Source: Malaya genurostris
Lineage: Eukaryota; Arthropoda; Insecta; Diptera; Culicidae
Assembly: GCF_030247185.1 (NCBI RefSeq)
Contig: NC_080572.1
Span: 98,629,198 to 98,693,197 of the forward strand
Direction: 5' to 3'
DNA: 64,000 nt
Positions 51,901 to 63,985 of this stretch are shown here, in pieces. How positions within the stretch are numbered: the stretch's first letter is position 1; each line of letters begins with the position of its first letter. The position numbers were made by a program, and so were the translations under genes. A model generated the notes under the pieces. The model saw nothing but the letters and a program-made list of their open reading frames with translations. It did no database searches and was not told the origin of the DNA.

Positions 51901-51949
51901 AGGGTGAATGCTGGGAGGATGTTTCTGTGTATCCGCTGTATGGTGTACC
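42901..51949 (-). CDS. Corin-like type II membrane protein (TM, frizzled, LDLa x3), partial at N-terminus, no protease domain
   Basis: There are nine GT-AG exons (minus): 51949-51658, 51587-50947, 50501-50336, 50284-50060, 49993-49813, 43835-43578, 43503-43247, 43191-43019 and 42954-42901. Phases join throughout, giving 748 residues, and at least one upstream exon is missing. Counting from the first visible residue, a TM helix is at 77-97 (WPLGLLLISSLLGLVVYFLVV-type). A Ser/Thr-rich, acidic stem runs to 366. A frizzled Cys-rich domain is at about 368-480 (CRGVLPYDLT, CLALEPEC, CKRICKS). LDLa repeats are at 484-518, 521-556 and about 710-744, with acidic Ca-binding residues DCHNGEDESDC. The layout is that of Corin, a membrane protease that processes natriuretic peptides in mammals. 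Here the frame ends after the third LDLa with a TAG and an adjacent AATAAA, so SRCR and trypsin domains are absent from this transcript model. The 6-kb intron (43836-49812) is filled with transposons. Confidence 0.85.
44025..44070 (-). pseudogene. 46-bp copy of a Corin-like exon segment inside its own intron
   Basis: 44025-44070 matches 49868-49913 in exon 5 without gaps, with 3 mismatches in 46 bases. It still reads SNDRNVCENPTRQSD (exon: SNDRNVCEDPTRQSD). The flanks are unrelated, so it is an isolated exon fragment. Confidence 0.8.
44071..44230 (+). repeat. Fragment of the dispersed CCGGTTCC/'CTCAGAGATGG' repeat family
   Basis: It contains CCTAAGTTTGTGGAAATCCG and two opposed AGTGAGTTTCATTTTGC blocks that form an inverted pair (44140-44185). 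It resembles other copies at 18690-19440 and 45280-45730. Confidence 0.5.
44621..47286. mobile_element. TTAA-flanked inverted-repeat element, 2,666 bp, arms about 610 bp
   Basis: TTAA is duplicated at 44617-44620 and 47287-47290. The terminal sequence CACTCCAAATACCAAG (left) matches CACTCCTAATACCAAA (right, inverted). The homologous arms extend to about 45240 and 46670 and include TTTTCAACGGATCTCAATAA and GACAATTGGTTAGGAAAAAT and their inverses. The spacer of about 1.4 kb contains copies of the CCGGTTCCGGA-type repeat. TTAA targets are the hallmark of piggyBac-like elements. No transposase frame is visible. Confidence 0.8.
45280..45730 (+). repeat. Three tandem copies of the CCGGTTCCGGAATTA-type repeat
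   Basis: Units contain TTTCTCAGAGATGGCTGA, AATGAAAGGT and GACTTCCGGTTCCGGAATTA in order, with roughly 150-170-bp spacing (45290, 45450 and 45605). It lies inside the spacer of the TTAA-flanked element. Confidence 0.7.
47291..47918. other. Intronic sequence with repeat fragment
   Basis: No coding feature. 47760-47918 belongs to the CCGGTTCC-type repeat family (GGGAACCGGAAGACGGATC), into which the mariner copy inserted. Confidence 0.5.
47921..49119 (+). mobile_element. mariner element, 1,199 bp, with TA TSD
   Basis: The inverted ends ACACATGGATCAATGAGTCC (47921) and, inverted, ACACATGGATCAATAAGTCC (49119) continue to at least 29 bp. TA is duplicated at 47919-47920 and 49120-49121. It carries a degenerate transposase. 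It lies in the large intron of the Corin-like gene, opposite to the gene's direction, and is inserted in a CCGGTTCC-type repeat. Confidence 0.93.
48053..49043 (+). pseudogene. mariner transposase, D,D34D type, inactivated
   Basis: The protein would cut and paste the element. Helix-turn-helix regions occupy about 48078-48400 (CFLMGENTVQAKQWIEKCY and LREIAEMTQISYGSV). The catalytic domain shows MDETWIH (first Asp), HQDNAPCHKS (second Asp, in shifted frame) and YSPDLAPSDYWLF (third Asp). It is broken by a frameshift in the A-run after ATG (48056-48062), another near 48380, an in-frame TAA near 48447, and an A-run frameshift near 48720-48745. The family call is firm, and the copy is inactive. Confidence 0.92.
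49122..49800 (+). repeat. CCGGTTCC/'AGAGATGGCTAAACCGATTT' dispersed repeat copies
   Basis: Repeated motifs include CAAGTCGGCTTGGAAATCGG, TTCGGAACCGGATACTAAG and TCTAAGAGATGGCTAAACCG. The stretch is intronic and non-coding. Confidence 0.6.
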
Positions 51950-52071
51950 CTGGAATTAAAAGTGGAAATCATGGAAAATTTGTTAATTGATGCAATTTTT
52001 TTATCTGATTGATGCACAATTGGAGAAAATCTTGTGATTTTACATCTTATAAGATGCACTTAAATACTGAG

Positions 52072-52142
52072 AGCGGCGACTTGAACCGAGAATCATTTGA
52101 TCACAAAGTACCTCCAGTAATCGACTCAGCCATAGAAGCACA
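52072..52142 (-). repeat. tRNA-derived SINE head, copy 1
   Basis: The minus strand reads TGGCTGAGTCGATTACTGG (box A-like) and, about 30 bases on, GGTTCAAGTCGC (box B-like). The spacing is tRNA-like but no full cloverleaf forms, so it is a SINE or tRNA relic. Confidence 0.6.
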
Positions 52143-52610
52143 CACCTGCTTGGCTGGTAAGTGGTGCATATAAATTCAGTTAGTCCCACTTGCTCGCCGA
52201 ATGGAAATTACAGTCGGAACCATTGAAATTCAGACTTATCCAACATTAAATCATTACAAATGGAATTTGACAAATTAAGTCTTTATGAATTACATCGTAT
52301 GAGGGATTATGCCACAAATTAAATTCAATTCAATTTTTTGTGTGCATAGTTCGAAAAAATCATGTGGTTTTACATCTTTTAAGATGCACATAAATGGAGC
52401 GTCGTATTTAACACAAATTTTTATTCAAGAGCATGTAAAATTGTGTGATTTGAAAATTAGGGTAACAGAGGTATTTTGGCCACTTCGTATATTTTAGCCC
52501 AGCTAACAAACTTTATGGATGTGAGGTAGCCCATGCTAATCACATTGAATTACCTATTGCGGAAGGGTTTTTCAAAGATATTACAACATTTCGATAGATC
52601 GATAGCAACA

Positions 52611-52672
52611 GCGCGACTTAAACCAAGAACCATCAGCTCACAAAGCACGTCAGTTAATCGACTGAACCACAT
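52611..52672 (-). repeat. tRNA-derived SINE head, copy 2
   Basis: The minus strand has TGGTTCAGTCGATTAACTG (box A-like) and GGTTTAAGTCGCG (box B-like, one base off). It is clearly related to copy 1 at 52072-52142. Confidence 0.6.
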
Positions 52673-52706
52673 AAGCCCATATCTGATGATGATCTTGATG
52701 AATAAT

Positions 52707-52912
<206 letters not shown>

Positions 52913-53254
52913 CCATACAGCGGCACATTCCTGATCGATTGCAAATTATATACGAAAAAGGTAAAATTCTGTACGAATGGAATATTACTTCATTTAAAAA
53001 GTTAAGTAGTTATGAATTGTCTTGTTTGTAGAATTATGTCACCAGTAAAGTTCATATTTTTTTCTGTGCAGGTTTCTTTCTAGCTGTGTAGTACTACAAT
53101 CCAATGCGCAACTTTACCACGTATTTCAGCTGATACCGCCAATTGATTTTTTTTTTTTTTTTTTTTAATAACTTTTTATTGGAATATGAGTTAAAATTAA
53201 ATTATTAAGATTTAAATTGGGTGTTCAGCCACAAGTGGTGACTTTTCAGCCCTG

Positions 53255-53395
<141 letters not shown>

Positions 53396-53515
53396 TTGGT
53401 TATTACCATGAAGACATCATTTGCTTCCGCAATTCTGAGATTTTTGTGTAGGGAAAATTCTAAACCTACTTGTATTGTGTAATGGGGAAAAGGAACTTAT
53501 ATACTAACTTACTAA

Positions 53516-56165
53516 CTAATACAGAGAGCGAATCGATTCAATTGAAGATTGCATCGATTTTTGTCGGAATTTGCTTATAATATTATGTGACATTACATCT
53601 AATGGTTCTATATTTGTGAGTCTGTGTAACTCATTTGTACTAAACCAGGGAGGACGCTTCAGAATCATTTTCAGAATTTTATTCTGAATCCTTTGAAGCG
53701 TTTTCTTCCTGGTGGAACAACAGCTTGACCAAATTGGTACCGCATAAAGCATGGCTGGTCTGAAAATTTGTTTATAAATTAACAATTTGTTTTTTAGACA
53801 GAGCTTAGAATTTCTGTTTATAAGAGGATATAAACATTTAATATATTTATTACACTTTGCCTGGATTCCTTCAATGTGATCCTTGAAAGTGAGTTTTTTG
53901 TCATACGTTGAACCTAAGTATTTAGCTTGATCAGACCATCAATTCCAAGCCATTCAATTTGAGAATGTGATTATTGGTTGGTTTAAGAAAAGAAGCTCTT
54001 GGCTTATGAGGAAAGATAATTAATTGCGTTTTTGCTGCATTTGGTTTAATTTTCCATTTTGACAGATAATCACTGAAAATATTTAAACTTCTTTGTAGGC
54101 GACTGCAGATCACTCTTAGATTTCTACCTGTGGCTAACAGACTTGTGTCGTCACAGAATAGCGATTTCTGACAACCAACGGGTAGATTTGGAAGATCAGA
54201 AGTGAAAATATTATACAAGATTGGAGCTACACTCGAACCCTGCGGAACACCGGCTCGTACGGGTAGCAATTCAGATTTACAATTCTGATAGCTAACCTGA
54301 AGAGTACGATCAGTTAAATAATTTTGAATCATTTTGATCAAATAAATAGGAAACTGGAAATCAGACATTTTTGCTATTAAACCTTTGTGCCAAACACTGT
54401 CGAATGCTTTTTCTATGTCTAGAAAAGCAACTCCAGTGGATAACCCAGAAGATTTATTTGATTTTATCATGTTCGTTACTCTGACAAGTTGATGAGTAGT
54501 TGAATGTTCATGACGAAATCCAAACTGCTCTGGTAAGAAAATTGAATTCTCATTTATATGAGTCATCATTCTTAACAAGATAATTTTTTCAAAAAGTTTA
54601 CTGATAGAAGAAAGTAAGCTAATTGGGCGATAACTTGATGTTTCTGCTGGGTTTTTATCAGGTTTTAGGATAGGAATTACTTTAGCGTTTTTCCATCTTT
54701 TTGGGAAGTAAGCTAATGAAAAACACTTGTTGAAAATTTCAACCAGGAGTCTCAAGGCAACATCGGGAAGATTTTTAATAAGAATATTAAAAATTCCATC
54801 ATTACCAGGAGCCTTCATGTTTTTGAGTTTCCTAATAATTGATTTAATTTCATCAAAATTCGTCTCAATAATGTCATCGTGTGATAACACTTGGGTTGAA
54901 ATATGATCATACTTCAGTGAGACTTCATTTTCAATAGGACTCACAACGTTTAAATTAAAATTGTGGACACTCTCGAACTGCTGAGCAAGTTTTTGAGCTT
55001 TTTCACCATTTGTAAGAAGTATTTGATTTCCTTCCTTGAGAGCAGGAATTGGTTTCTGAGGTTTCTTAAGAACCTTAGAAAGTTTCCAGAAAGGTTTAGA
55101 ATATGGTTTAATTTGTTCAACTTCTTTAGCGAAATTTTCATTTCGCAAAAGAGTAAATCTATGTTTAATTTCTTTTTGTAAATCCTTAACTATGTTTTTC
55201 ATAGCAGGATCACGAGAACGTTGATATTGTCGTCGACGAACATTCTTCAACCGAATGAGCAGTTGAAGATTGTCATCGATGATAGGAGAATTTAATTTAG
55301 TTTGAGCTTTGGGAACTGAAAGATTTCTAGCTTCGATAATATAATGATTCAAATTATCAATTGCTGTGTCGATGTCCGCAGAATTTTCTAAAATAGTTTC
55401 ATGATCCACATGATTTTCAATGTGAGATCTGTAATCCAACCAATTAGCTCTATGATAGTTGAAAATAGAACTAATTGGATTAATTATAGCTTCGTTGGAA
55501 AGTCTGAATGTTACAGGAAGATGATCTGAGTCAAAATCAGCATGAGTAATCGGTTCACTACAAATGTGACTTTGATCTGTTAGAACCAGATCAATTGTAG
55601 ACGGGTTTTTCACGGAAGAGAAACAAGTAGGATTACTGGGATGAAGAACTGTAAAGTAACCAGCTGAGAGTTGATTATGAAGTATTTTACCATTACTGTT
55701 ATTTTGCCTACAATTCCACTGGACATGCTTAGCATTTAAGTCCCCTATTACGAAAAATTTCGATCGATATCTTGTAAGTTTTTGCAAATCGCCTTTAAAG
55801 AAATTTAATTGTTCGCCGGTGCATTGGAATGGCAAATATGCTCCAGCGATGAAATAAATTCCATGAATGGTTTCAACTTCGATTCCCAAGCTTTCAATAA
55901 CTTTAGTATTGAAAGAAGGTAAAATTCGATGTTTAATTTGCCGTTGGACAAAAATGGCAACTCCACCACCAATTCCAGTAAACCTGTCAAATCGATGAAC
56001 CACATAATGTGGATTACTTTTCAATTTTACATTTGGTTTAAGAAAAGTTTCTGTCACAATGGCAATATGAATTTTGTGAACTTTGAGAAAATTATAAAAT
56101 TCATCTTCACTCGATTTCAAAGATCGAGCATTCCAATTTAAAATATTCAAATAATTATTTAACAT
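53516..56165 (-). pseudogene. Juan-like LINE ORF2: endonuclease and reverse transcriptase, one frameshift
   Basis: The start ATG at 56165 overlaps the ORF1 stop. The endonuclease has LNWNARSLKS, VTETFLKP, GDLNAKHVQWNC and SDHLPVTF (56150-55480). The RT has FLDIEKAFDSVWHKGL, GVPQGSSVAPILYN and the catalytic FCDDTS box near 54155. The frame breaks by one nucleotide near 53935-53945 (after KLNGLE) and continues in another frame to 53516 (IFRPAMLYAVPIWSSCC). Total length, about 880 codons, is normal for the clade. A single frameshift suggests a fairly recent insertion. Confidence 0.92.
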
Positions 56166-57334
56166 CACTGTTAAATTTTAAATTCATTATAATATTATTT
56201 GCAAATTTCCATCCGATTTGAAATGCTTCAAAAAGTGATGAAGTCGAATTCATTTGGATGATCATTTGAAAAAGTTGATCTTGTAGGTAGATCATTTTAT
56301 TTTCAGTTATATCGCCTAAATCGACTTCATTTAAAGAAGCGAATGGCATTGAAGAAATATTTGTAGGTAGACTGCCATTAGAAGAAGATGATTTGGCCGG
56401 TCTACCTATTAATAAATTGTTTTCGTTAGAAGAAGAACTGCAAGGCGGTCCTGTGTTTTGATTATTTACATTAGAAGAAATAGGAGATAGATTTCTACCT
56501 AATATACCAGCATAACTGACATTAGAAGAAGATGATGACGAGGTCGATCTACCTGTCAATAAATTGTTTTCGTTAGAAGACGAATTGGCAGGTGCCTTAG
56601 AAGAATTTTCAGGTATATTCTGTAAATTTAAGGTCGTTGATTTGACTTGTTGTCTAAGCGAACGAGCGTTTAAAATTTTTTCCCTGACAGGACATTTCAA
56701 ATAATTGGATTTATGATTTCCATTGCAATTTGAACATGAAAATTTATCAGTGGTTTCATTCATTGGACAAACGTCTTTCGAATGCGATTTACCACAATTC
56801 AAACACCGTATATCCATATGACAATTTTTGGTTCCATGACCGAAGCCTTGGCAACGACGACATTGCGTTAAGTTAGCAATACGATTATGCCGTTTATAAT
56901 GTTCCCAATGAATTTTAATGTGGGAAATGAAACGTACTTTTTCTAAAGTTTTCAAATTGTTTACATCACTTCGATTGAAGTGTATTAGGTAAAGTTCATG
57001 GGAAATTCCAGAGCGTGGTTTAGACGTACCATTCGCTCTTTTTTTCATAAGTATTACTTGGGAAGGGGCAAAACCAAGCAATTCTTTTAGTTCATTTTTA
57101 ATTTCATCAATACTTTGATCATTTGATAATCCTTTCAAGACAGCCTTGAAGGATCTGTCTGATTTTATATCATATGAATAAAATTTATGAAGTTTTTCGG
57201 ACAAATATCGAATAAGACGTTCGTAATCTTCCAATCCATCCACCAAGACTCGACATTCTCCTCTTCGTCCGATTTGAAATGAGACTTTTACTTCCGGGAG
57301 AAAAGTAGAAAGCTCAGTACGGAATGCTTTGAAG
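56155..57334 (-). pseudogene. Juan-like LINE ORF1, gag-like, N-terminally truncated
   Basis: About 390 codons survive. The segment lacks its own start codon because the insertion begins inside the ORF. An RRM/gag-like region (KAVLKGLSNDQSIDEIKNEL, near residue 75) is followed by three CCHC knuckles, CRRCQGFGHGTKNC, CLNCGKSHSKDVC and CSNCNGNHKSNYLKC. The C-terminal tail is Ser/Asn-rich with repeated NNLL.GR blocks. It acts as the RNA-binding partner of ORF2. Its stop overlaps the ORF2 ATG by 11 nt. Confidence 0.9.
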
Positions 57335-57347
57335 ACCGCCAATTGAT

Positions 57348-57719
57348 AATTGTTCTGTATGTGTGATTATATTGGTACCATCGATTTTTATTCACACGTA
57401 TATCTGTACGAAGGTAAGTAAATTTCTTATTCGAAATAGTAAATTTATGTATTCAGTAAACTACTTTTTTTAAACTGCAGTACATGACTGATTTTGAAAA
57501 CGTAGCATTATTTCAGTTTCAATTAAGAAATATACAAAGCATAGGAGACTTGCAAGGAAAACACAATAGATTTGCTCAAACTTCATTAAGTTACAGCTAC
57601 AGTTATGAAGTTGTTCGCTGATAACATGAAATCACATTCTTAAAATTAATCGCAAAATAATGACAGAAACCCATCAGTAAACAATTAGACTATATTAGAT
57701 TTGTCAAAAAATATATTAA
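57348..57719. other. Gene-free stretch between LINE and geminin-like locus
   Basis: AT-rich DNA, possibly former 3'UTR of the geminin-like sequence. No other signal was seen. Confidence 0.4.
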
Positions 57720-58321
57720 AGATTATCTTCCTCTTCGCTAGTAACTTCCGGAACTACGTCGCTATCGTCCACCTAATTGGGATCAGCTTTACTGCCTTCC
57801 TGCTTTTCCGCTTCACCTTCCTGCAGCATTTCCGTTAAAACTTCGACCAGAATGCGGGACTCCTCCAGCATTTCTCGGACAGATTCAGTTCTTCCTCGAG
57901 GGAGCTTATTTTTTCGTAAATTCTCCGCAAGAGATTCTTCCAAAGCTTGACGACGTCTCTCGGCGAGTATTTGCCAGTATGCTTCGCTAGGCCCTTCGAG
58001 CGAGGTGAGATCTTCCTCATTGACTTTGGGTTTTCCTCCGGTTACTTTCTTGTCCGGAGATGTCTGACAGGACTGCGAGTTAACCAGTTTCTTCCGTTTC
58101 TGCTCGATCACATCCAAAGAATCGACAAGTAATGTCTTCTTGATTAGTTCTTTCTTAACCAGGAACGCTTGCAGCTTCGAAGCTTTGCCTACGTTTTCTT
58201 TGTTCATCGTTGAAACATTCTGGGCCTCTTTGAGTAATTTTCGAGAGATTTTCTGATGTTCTACCTCCTGTTCCGCAGGTGATTCCACAGGAATTAATAT
58301 GCTGCCACTTTCACTAGACAT
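57702..58321 (-). pseudogene. Geminin-like sequence, intronless, with frame damage and early stop
   Basis: Geminin blocks re-replication by binding Cdt1 through an N-terminal segment and a coiled coil. The frame opens with ATG at about 58321 (MSSESGSILIPVE). Motifs in order are KKTLLVDSL, then GPSEAYWQILAERRRQALEESLAEN, matching the geminin YW..LAE.RR.AL..AL.EN signature. The coiled coil then reads NKLPRGRTESVRE, with Pro and Gly, whereas the next frame reads KISSLEEELNLSEK, a good heptad pattern. The frame recovers at MLEESRILVEVLTEML. This implies two compensating small deletions (inference). After a TAG at about 57775 the same frame continues with an acidic tail VDDSDVVPEVTSEEEDN, as geminins have. 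The most likely reading is a damaged gene or retrocopy. Sequencing error or a diverged active gene is less likely. Confidence 0.75.
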
Positions 58322-58368
58322 TTTTATAAGCAGCAATAGTCAATAATTATATTTATTAATCAATTATT

Positions 58369-58960
58369 CTGTTGAAAATAGTGTTCTGTTCGACATCCAA
58401 CACTTTGCGCCTAAAAACACAAATTTCTTAAAACATTCCTCTTTACCGAATAACGAAGCGTTAATTAACAATTGCATCCGGCAGATGCGAGTCGAGTTAT
58501 GTAAGAAAAGCTTGGAGTTATCCTGTTCACCGAAGAGAAATATATTCTCCGTCGATCCCGTATCAAATTCCATAACCGAGGGCTATATTAGTTCTCTCTC
58601 GGTAAAAGACGTAGCTGATGAGCATAAAAATGTATATCTGACCAAGCATCCAGCTAGCGTTAAGATGTTTGATTTGGTGGAATCCGATGACAGAAAAATG
58701 GACCCGGTGTTCATTCCAGAAGGCGACAAGATAAATACAGAGGTCAATATCGCGATTTCGAGTATGTTCTTCCGTTGTTCAAAGAAAGAACAGTACGGCC
58801 TGAAGCCAAATGTTGTATTTCCACAAGATAGGGCTCCATACCACACCTCGAACCGCACGCAGAAGAAGTTCTAGGCGAAGACTATGTCGTAAATGCCAAG
58901 GCCTATTCTAAACGCTACTCGAGTACAGTAAGCCTCAGAAAATTATTAACCCGTAGCTGG
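58369..58960 (+). pseudogene. Unidentified coding sequence, divergent from the geminin-like locus, frameshifted
   Basis: This is an open frame of about 168 codons ending at 58874 (VLFDIQHFAPKNTNF, then LCKKSLELSCSPKRNIF, LTKHPASVKMFDLVESDD, VFIPEGDKINTEVNIAI). Just before its stop a second frame takes over (PHLEPHAEEVLGEDYVVNAK... LLTRSWR) to about 58957. Codon texture looks like real protein in both parts, so one frameshift near 58830-58850 is likely. No family was recognised. It starts within about 50 bp of the geminin-like ATG on the opposite strand, as in a head-to-head gene pair. Confidence 0.5.
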
Positions 58961-59828
58961 AGATAAATGGATCTAGGATAAACTATCCGGACCTGCCGTG
59001 CGTTCCGGAAGCGTGTGGAAGCCGTAATTGCCGCAAGTGGAAACTTGATCGATGATAAACATAGTTTAAGAGTCTTTGAAATATCCCCCATATAGGGTAA
59101 CGGCTCCCTATTTCATCTGAGCTCCTATTTCCATCTTATCCCTTCACCTCATTACTTTGAACATGACTAATATCTTACAACGTACCTAAACCAAACTGTG
59201 AAATGTTTTAAAATAATTATTTAAACTATTGTCACACTTTCCCATTGGAAGAAATGGTTTTAAATTCTTTGGTGGTCGTTTTTTCATTTAAAACAAACTC
59301 ACTTTTCAATTTAGGACACATTTTCGGCTCAAGATTTACAGTTCGTCATGTTTCTGAATATCTACTAATCGATTCGTCTCAATATATGACTATTGAATGC
59401 TGGATGACTTCATAATTAGTACTGTTCACTTGCCACCTGTTTAGTTAACGATTAAAAACTTCAAAAATTACTCGACAAGCAATAAAAGTCTTCAAGAATA
59501 TGAGATGAAAGTTTTTCACTTAGTTCACTTTGTTTTCATCTTATTTGGTTTCGCAATGTTGCCAGGTTTTCTCATAATCAAACAAAACAAAATTGTTTTT
59601 CTTCTTCAACTTATCATCAACGAATTTTTTGTTTAGTATCCGTGACAATAATTTAATTATATTATTGATATTTATATTTCAATAAAATTATTTCGGCCTC
59701 GAATATTATCAGAAAGAGCGTGTTAAATACTAATGAAATAACCATTGTGGCAAATCTAGCAGCACTGGTTTCTTTCCGCTATACGTCACCATAACACTGT
59801 TAAGTGTGTGTGTTTCATCGGCTGTGCA
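58961..59828. other. Intergenic, nothing recognised
   Basis: AT-rich with no recognisable gene. 58970-59040 has a short frame reading INYPDLPCVPEACGSRNCRKW that may be a further remnant of the preceding damaged coding sequence. Confidence 0.4.
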
Positions 59829-60196
59829 CAGAGATGCCAGATATTTTCATAAAAAATATGTATCTGCTTTCACTGATAAAATGAATCAGTTCAAATTGGT
59901 TTTAAATTTTAATATACATGTTTATCAGTGTTCATCATCAAATATTTGCACAAAAGGCTTCCATTTTAACATGTGATTTGTCCGTTGATTAATAAACTTT
60001 TAAAGAAGTACTGCAATCAAATACTAACAGATACTCAGAGAGAAAAGTCTAACTTTTTACTTCTCACTTTTTATGAACCTTTACAAATCTGCATTAAATT
60101 TAGAAAATCTGTATAAAATCTGTAATCTGAGTTAAATCAGTATGCGAACGCAAAAATCTATACAATATATTTAAATCTGTATAAATGGCATCTCTG
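59829..60196. mobile_element. hAT-type MITE (CAGAGATGCCA family), copy 2, 368 bp
   Basis: It has the same 11-bp terminal inverted repeat CAGAGATGCCA and similar CTGTATAAATGGCATCTCTG right end as the copy at 10958-11276. The flanking 8-mers differ (GCTGTGCA and GTTTTTCG), so the target duplication has decayed or was lost. Confidence 0.8.
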
Positions 60197-62370
<2,174 letters not shown>

Positions 62371-62534
62371 GAAAAATATGTAACTTAATATAATTAACTT
62401 CTACTACTTTGTTATTGACACGATTTGTGTTTCGCATCTTATATTTGTAATACATGTTAGTAGGCGGAATATCATTCTCTATCTTATTAACATAAAGAGT
62501 GTAGAGCAATTTCAGAAATGTGTGCCAAGTCATC

Positions 62535-63572
62535 AGATTTTAGGGGCGTGTAGGGTCTCACACTTTAAAAAACCTGTTTTAAACCACCTAGTGGTGTGAT
62601 GATGCCTTTCTCATATTACTTATAACATCATAAATATTACTGAGGAATTCGCAAAAACTGTTCATTGAAGTTCGGACTTAATCTAACAAGCTCTACAAAT
62701 CCTGTTTACCCTGTAATATCGGAACCGGAAGTAGTATCCACAACAAATTTAGGAATTCCGTATGAAACTGTAAGACTTTTCCTTTGAAGTTTGTGAAATT
62801 CGATTTGGCCATCTTAAAGAAAACTGAGTTAGATCCTTTTTGCAGTTTTTAATCCATTTCCAATTCTTCCTAAACCAGATGTACGACATAGAACAAAGCA
62901 CGCATCGTTCGGTTTCTGTCTTCTTCTTAACACTCATCGCCCTGTTACTGCGGAACCGAAGGTCGGATCCAGATGGAATTTCACAGTAGCTTTAAAGATA
63001 ATATGAGCTTTAATTGAAATCAAGATTTGTGAAAATCGCAGAGAAATCGAAAAAAACATTTTTTTTCACTACTTTCCGTGGTTCCGGAACCGGAAAAGGG
63101 CGGACCAGTAGTGCCGGATTAAGTTTTTATGCCAACAAACTAACAAACTCTGCAGGCTAGAAGAATTTATCAGATAGTTTTATGATACTAGTACCTGTTT
63201 TTGATCATCGTTCGGGAAAAAATACTAATGAAATTGGTAATTTTCCACTTCTCACACTGTAGCTCCGAAACCGGAAGTCGGATACAGATAAAAAGTTTTT
63301 TTTTCGAATTTTTAGGAATCTATAAAACCTTTCATTTGAAATTTTTTTTACGAAAATCGGTTGAGTTGTTTTAGAGATAATTGAGTGCAAACTTTTTCTC
63401 AAAATTTCGCATATTACCATGTAACTCCGGAACTGGAAGTCGGATCCAAATGAAATTCAATAGCAGACTATGGGACTATAAGACCTTTCATTTGAATCTT
63501 AGTTTGTGCAAATCGGTTCAGCCATCTCTGAGAAAAGAGAGTGCATATTTTTGTTACATACATACACACATC

Positions 63573-63604
<32 letters not shown>

Positions 63605-63985
63605 CACACACAGACATTTGCTCAGTTCTTCGAATGGTATATGACATTCGGCCCTCCGGCCCTCGGTTAAAAAGTCGGTTTTCACAGTGATTGCATGCCC
63701 TTTCTATATAAAAAGGCATAGAGCAATAAGTTTTCTTTGTATTTTCTTATTTTTTGTATTTCGAGAATGTTTTGTCAAATTTCAGCTAATGTTTTGTCAA
63801 ATTTCGACTATCGGAATAAAACTCTGGAAGTTATGGGCCTTGATTTTTTTATTACTGAGTTCTGCTTCGATTGACTTTAATATTCCAATTTGACAAAGCA
63901 TTCTTGGAATGTTTCATTATAACAAAATACAAAGAAAACAAGTGAAAGTGTTGTTTCCTTCGGTTTTATAGACAATTAACATTAA
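62535..63985. repeat. Dispersed repeat interrupted by a second repeat insertion
   Basis: 62535-62564 and 63720-63985 together match 34138-34430 (TAGGGTCTMACACTTT, CTGGAAGTTATGGGCCTT, GGAATGTTTCATTATAA). The intervening about 62565-63719 is a repeat with GCCTTTCTCATAT at its left and the inverse CTATATAAAAAGGC at its right. It contains several TCCGGAACYGGAAGTCGGATCC units and a (CA)n tract (63574-63602). No gene is present. Confidence 0.65.

Noticed and set aside
58970..59040. Possible Argonaute-like text (YPDLPC)
   Set aside because: The match is a few residues only, with no supporting flanking motifs.
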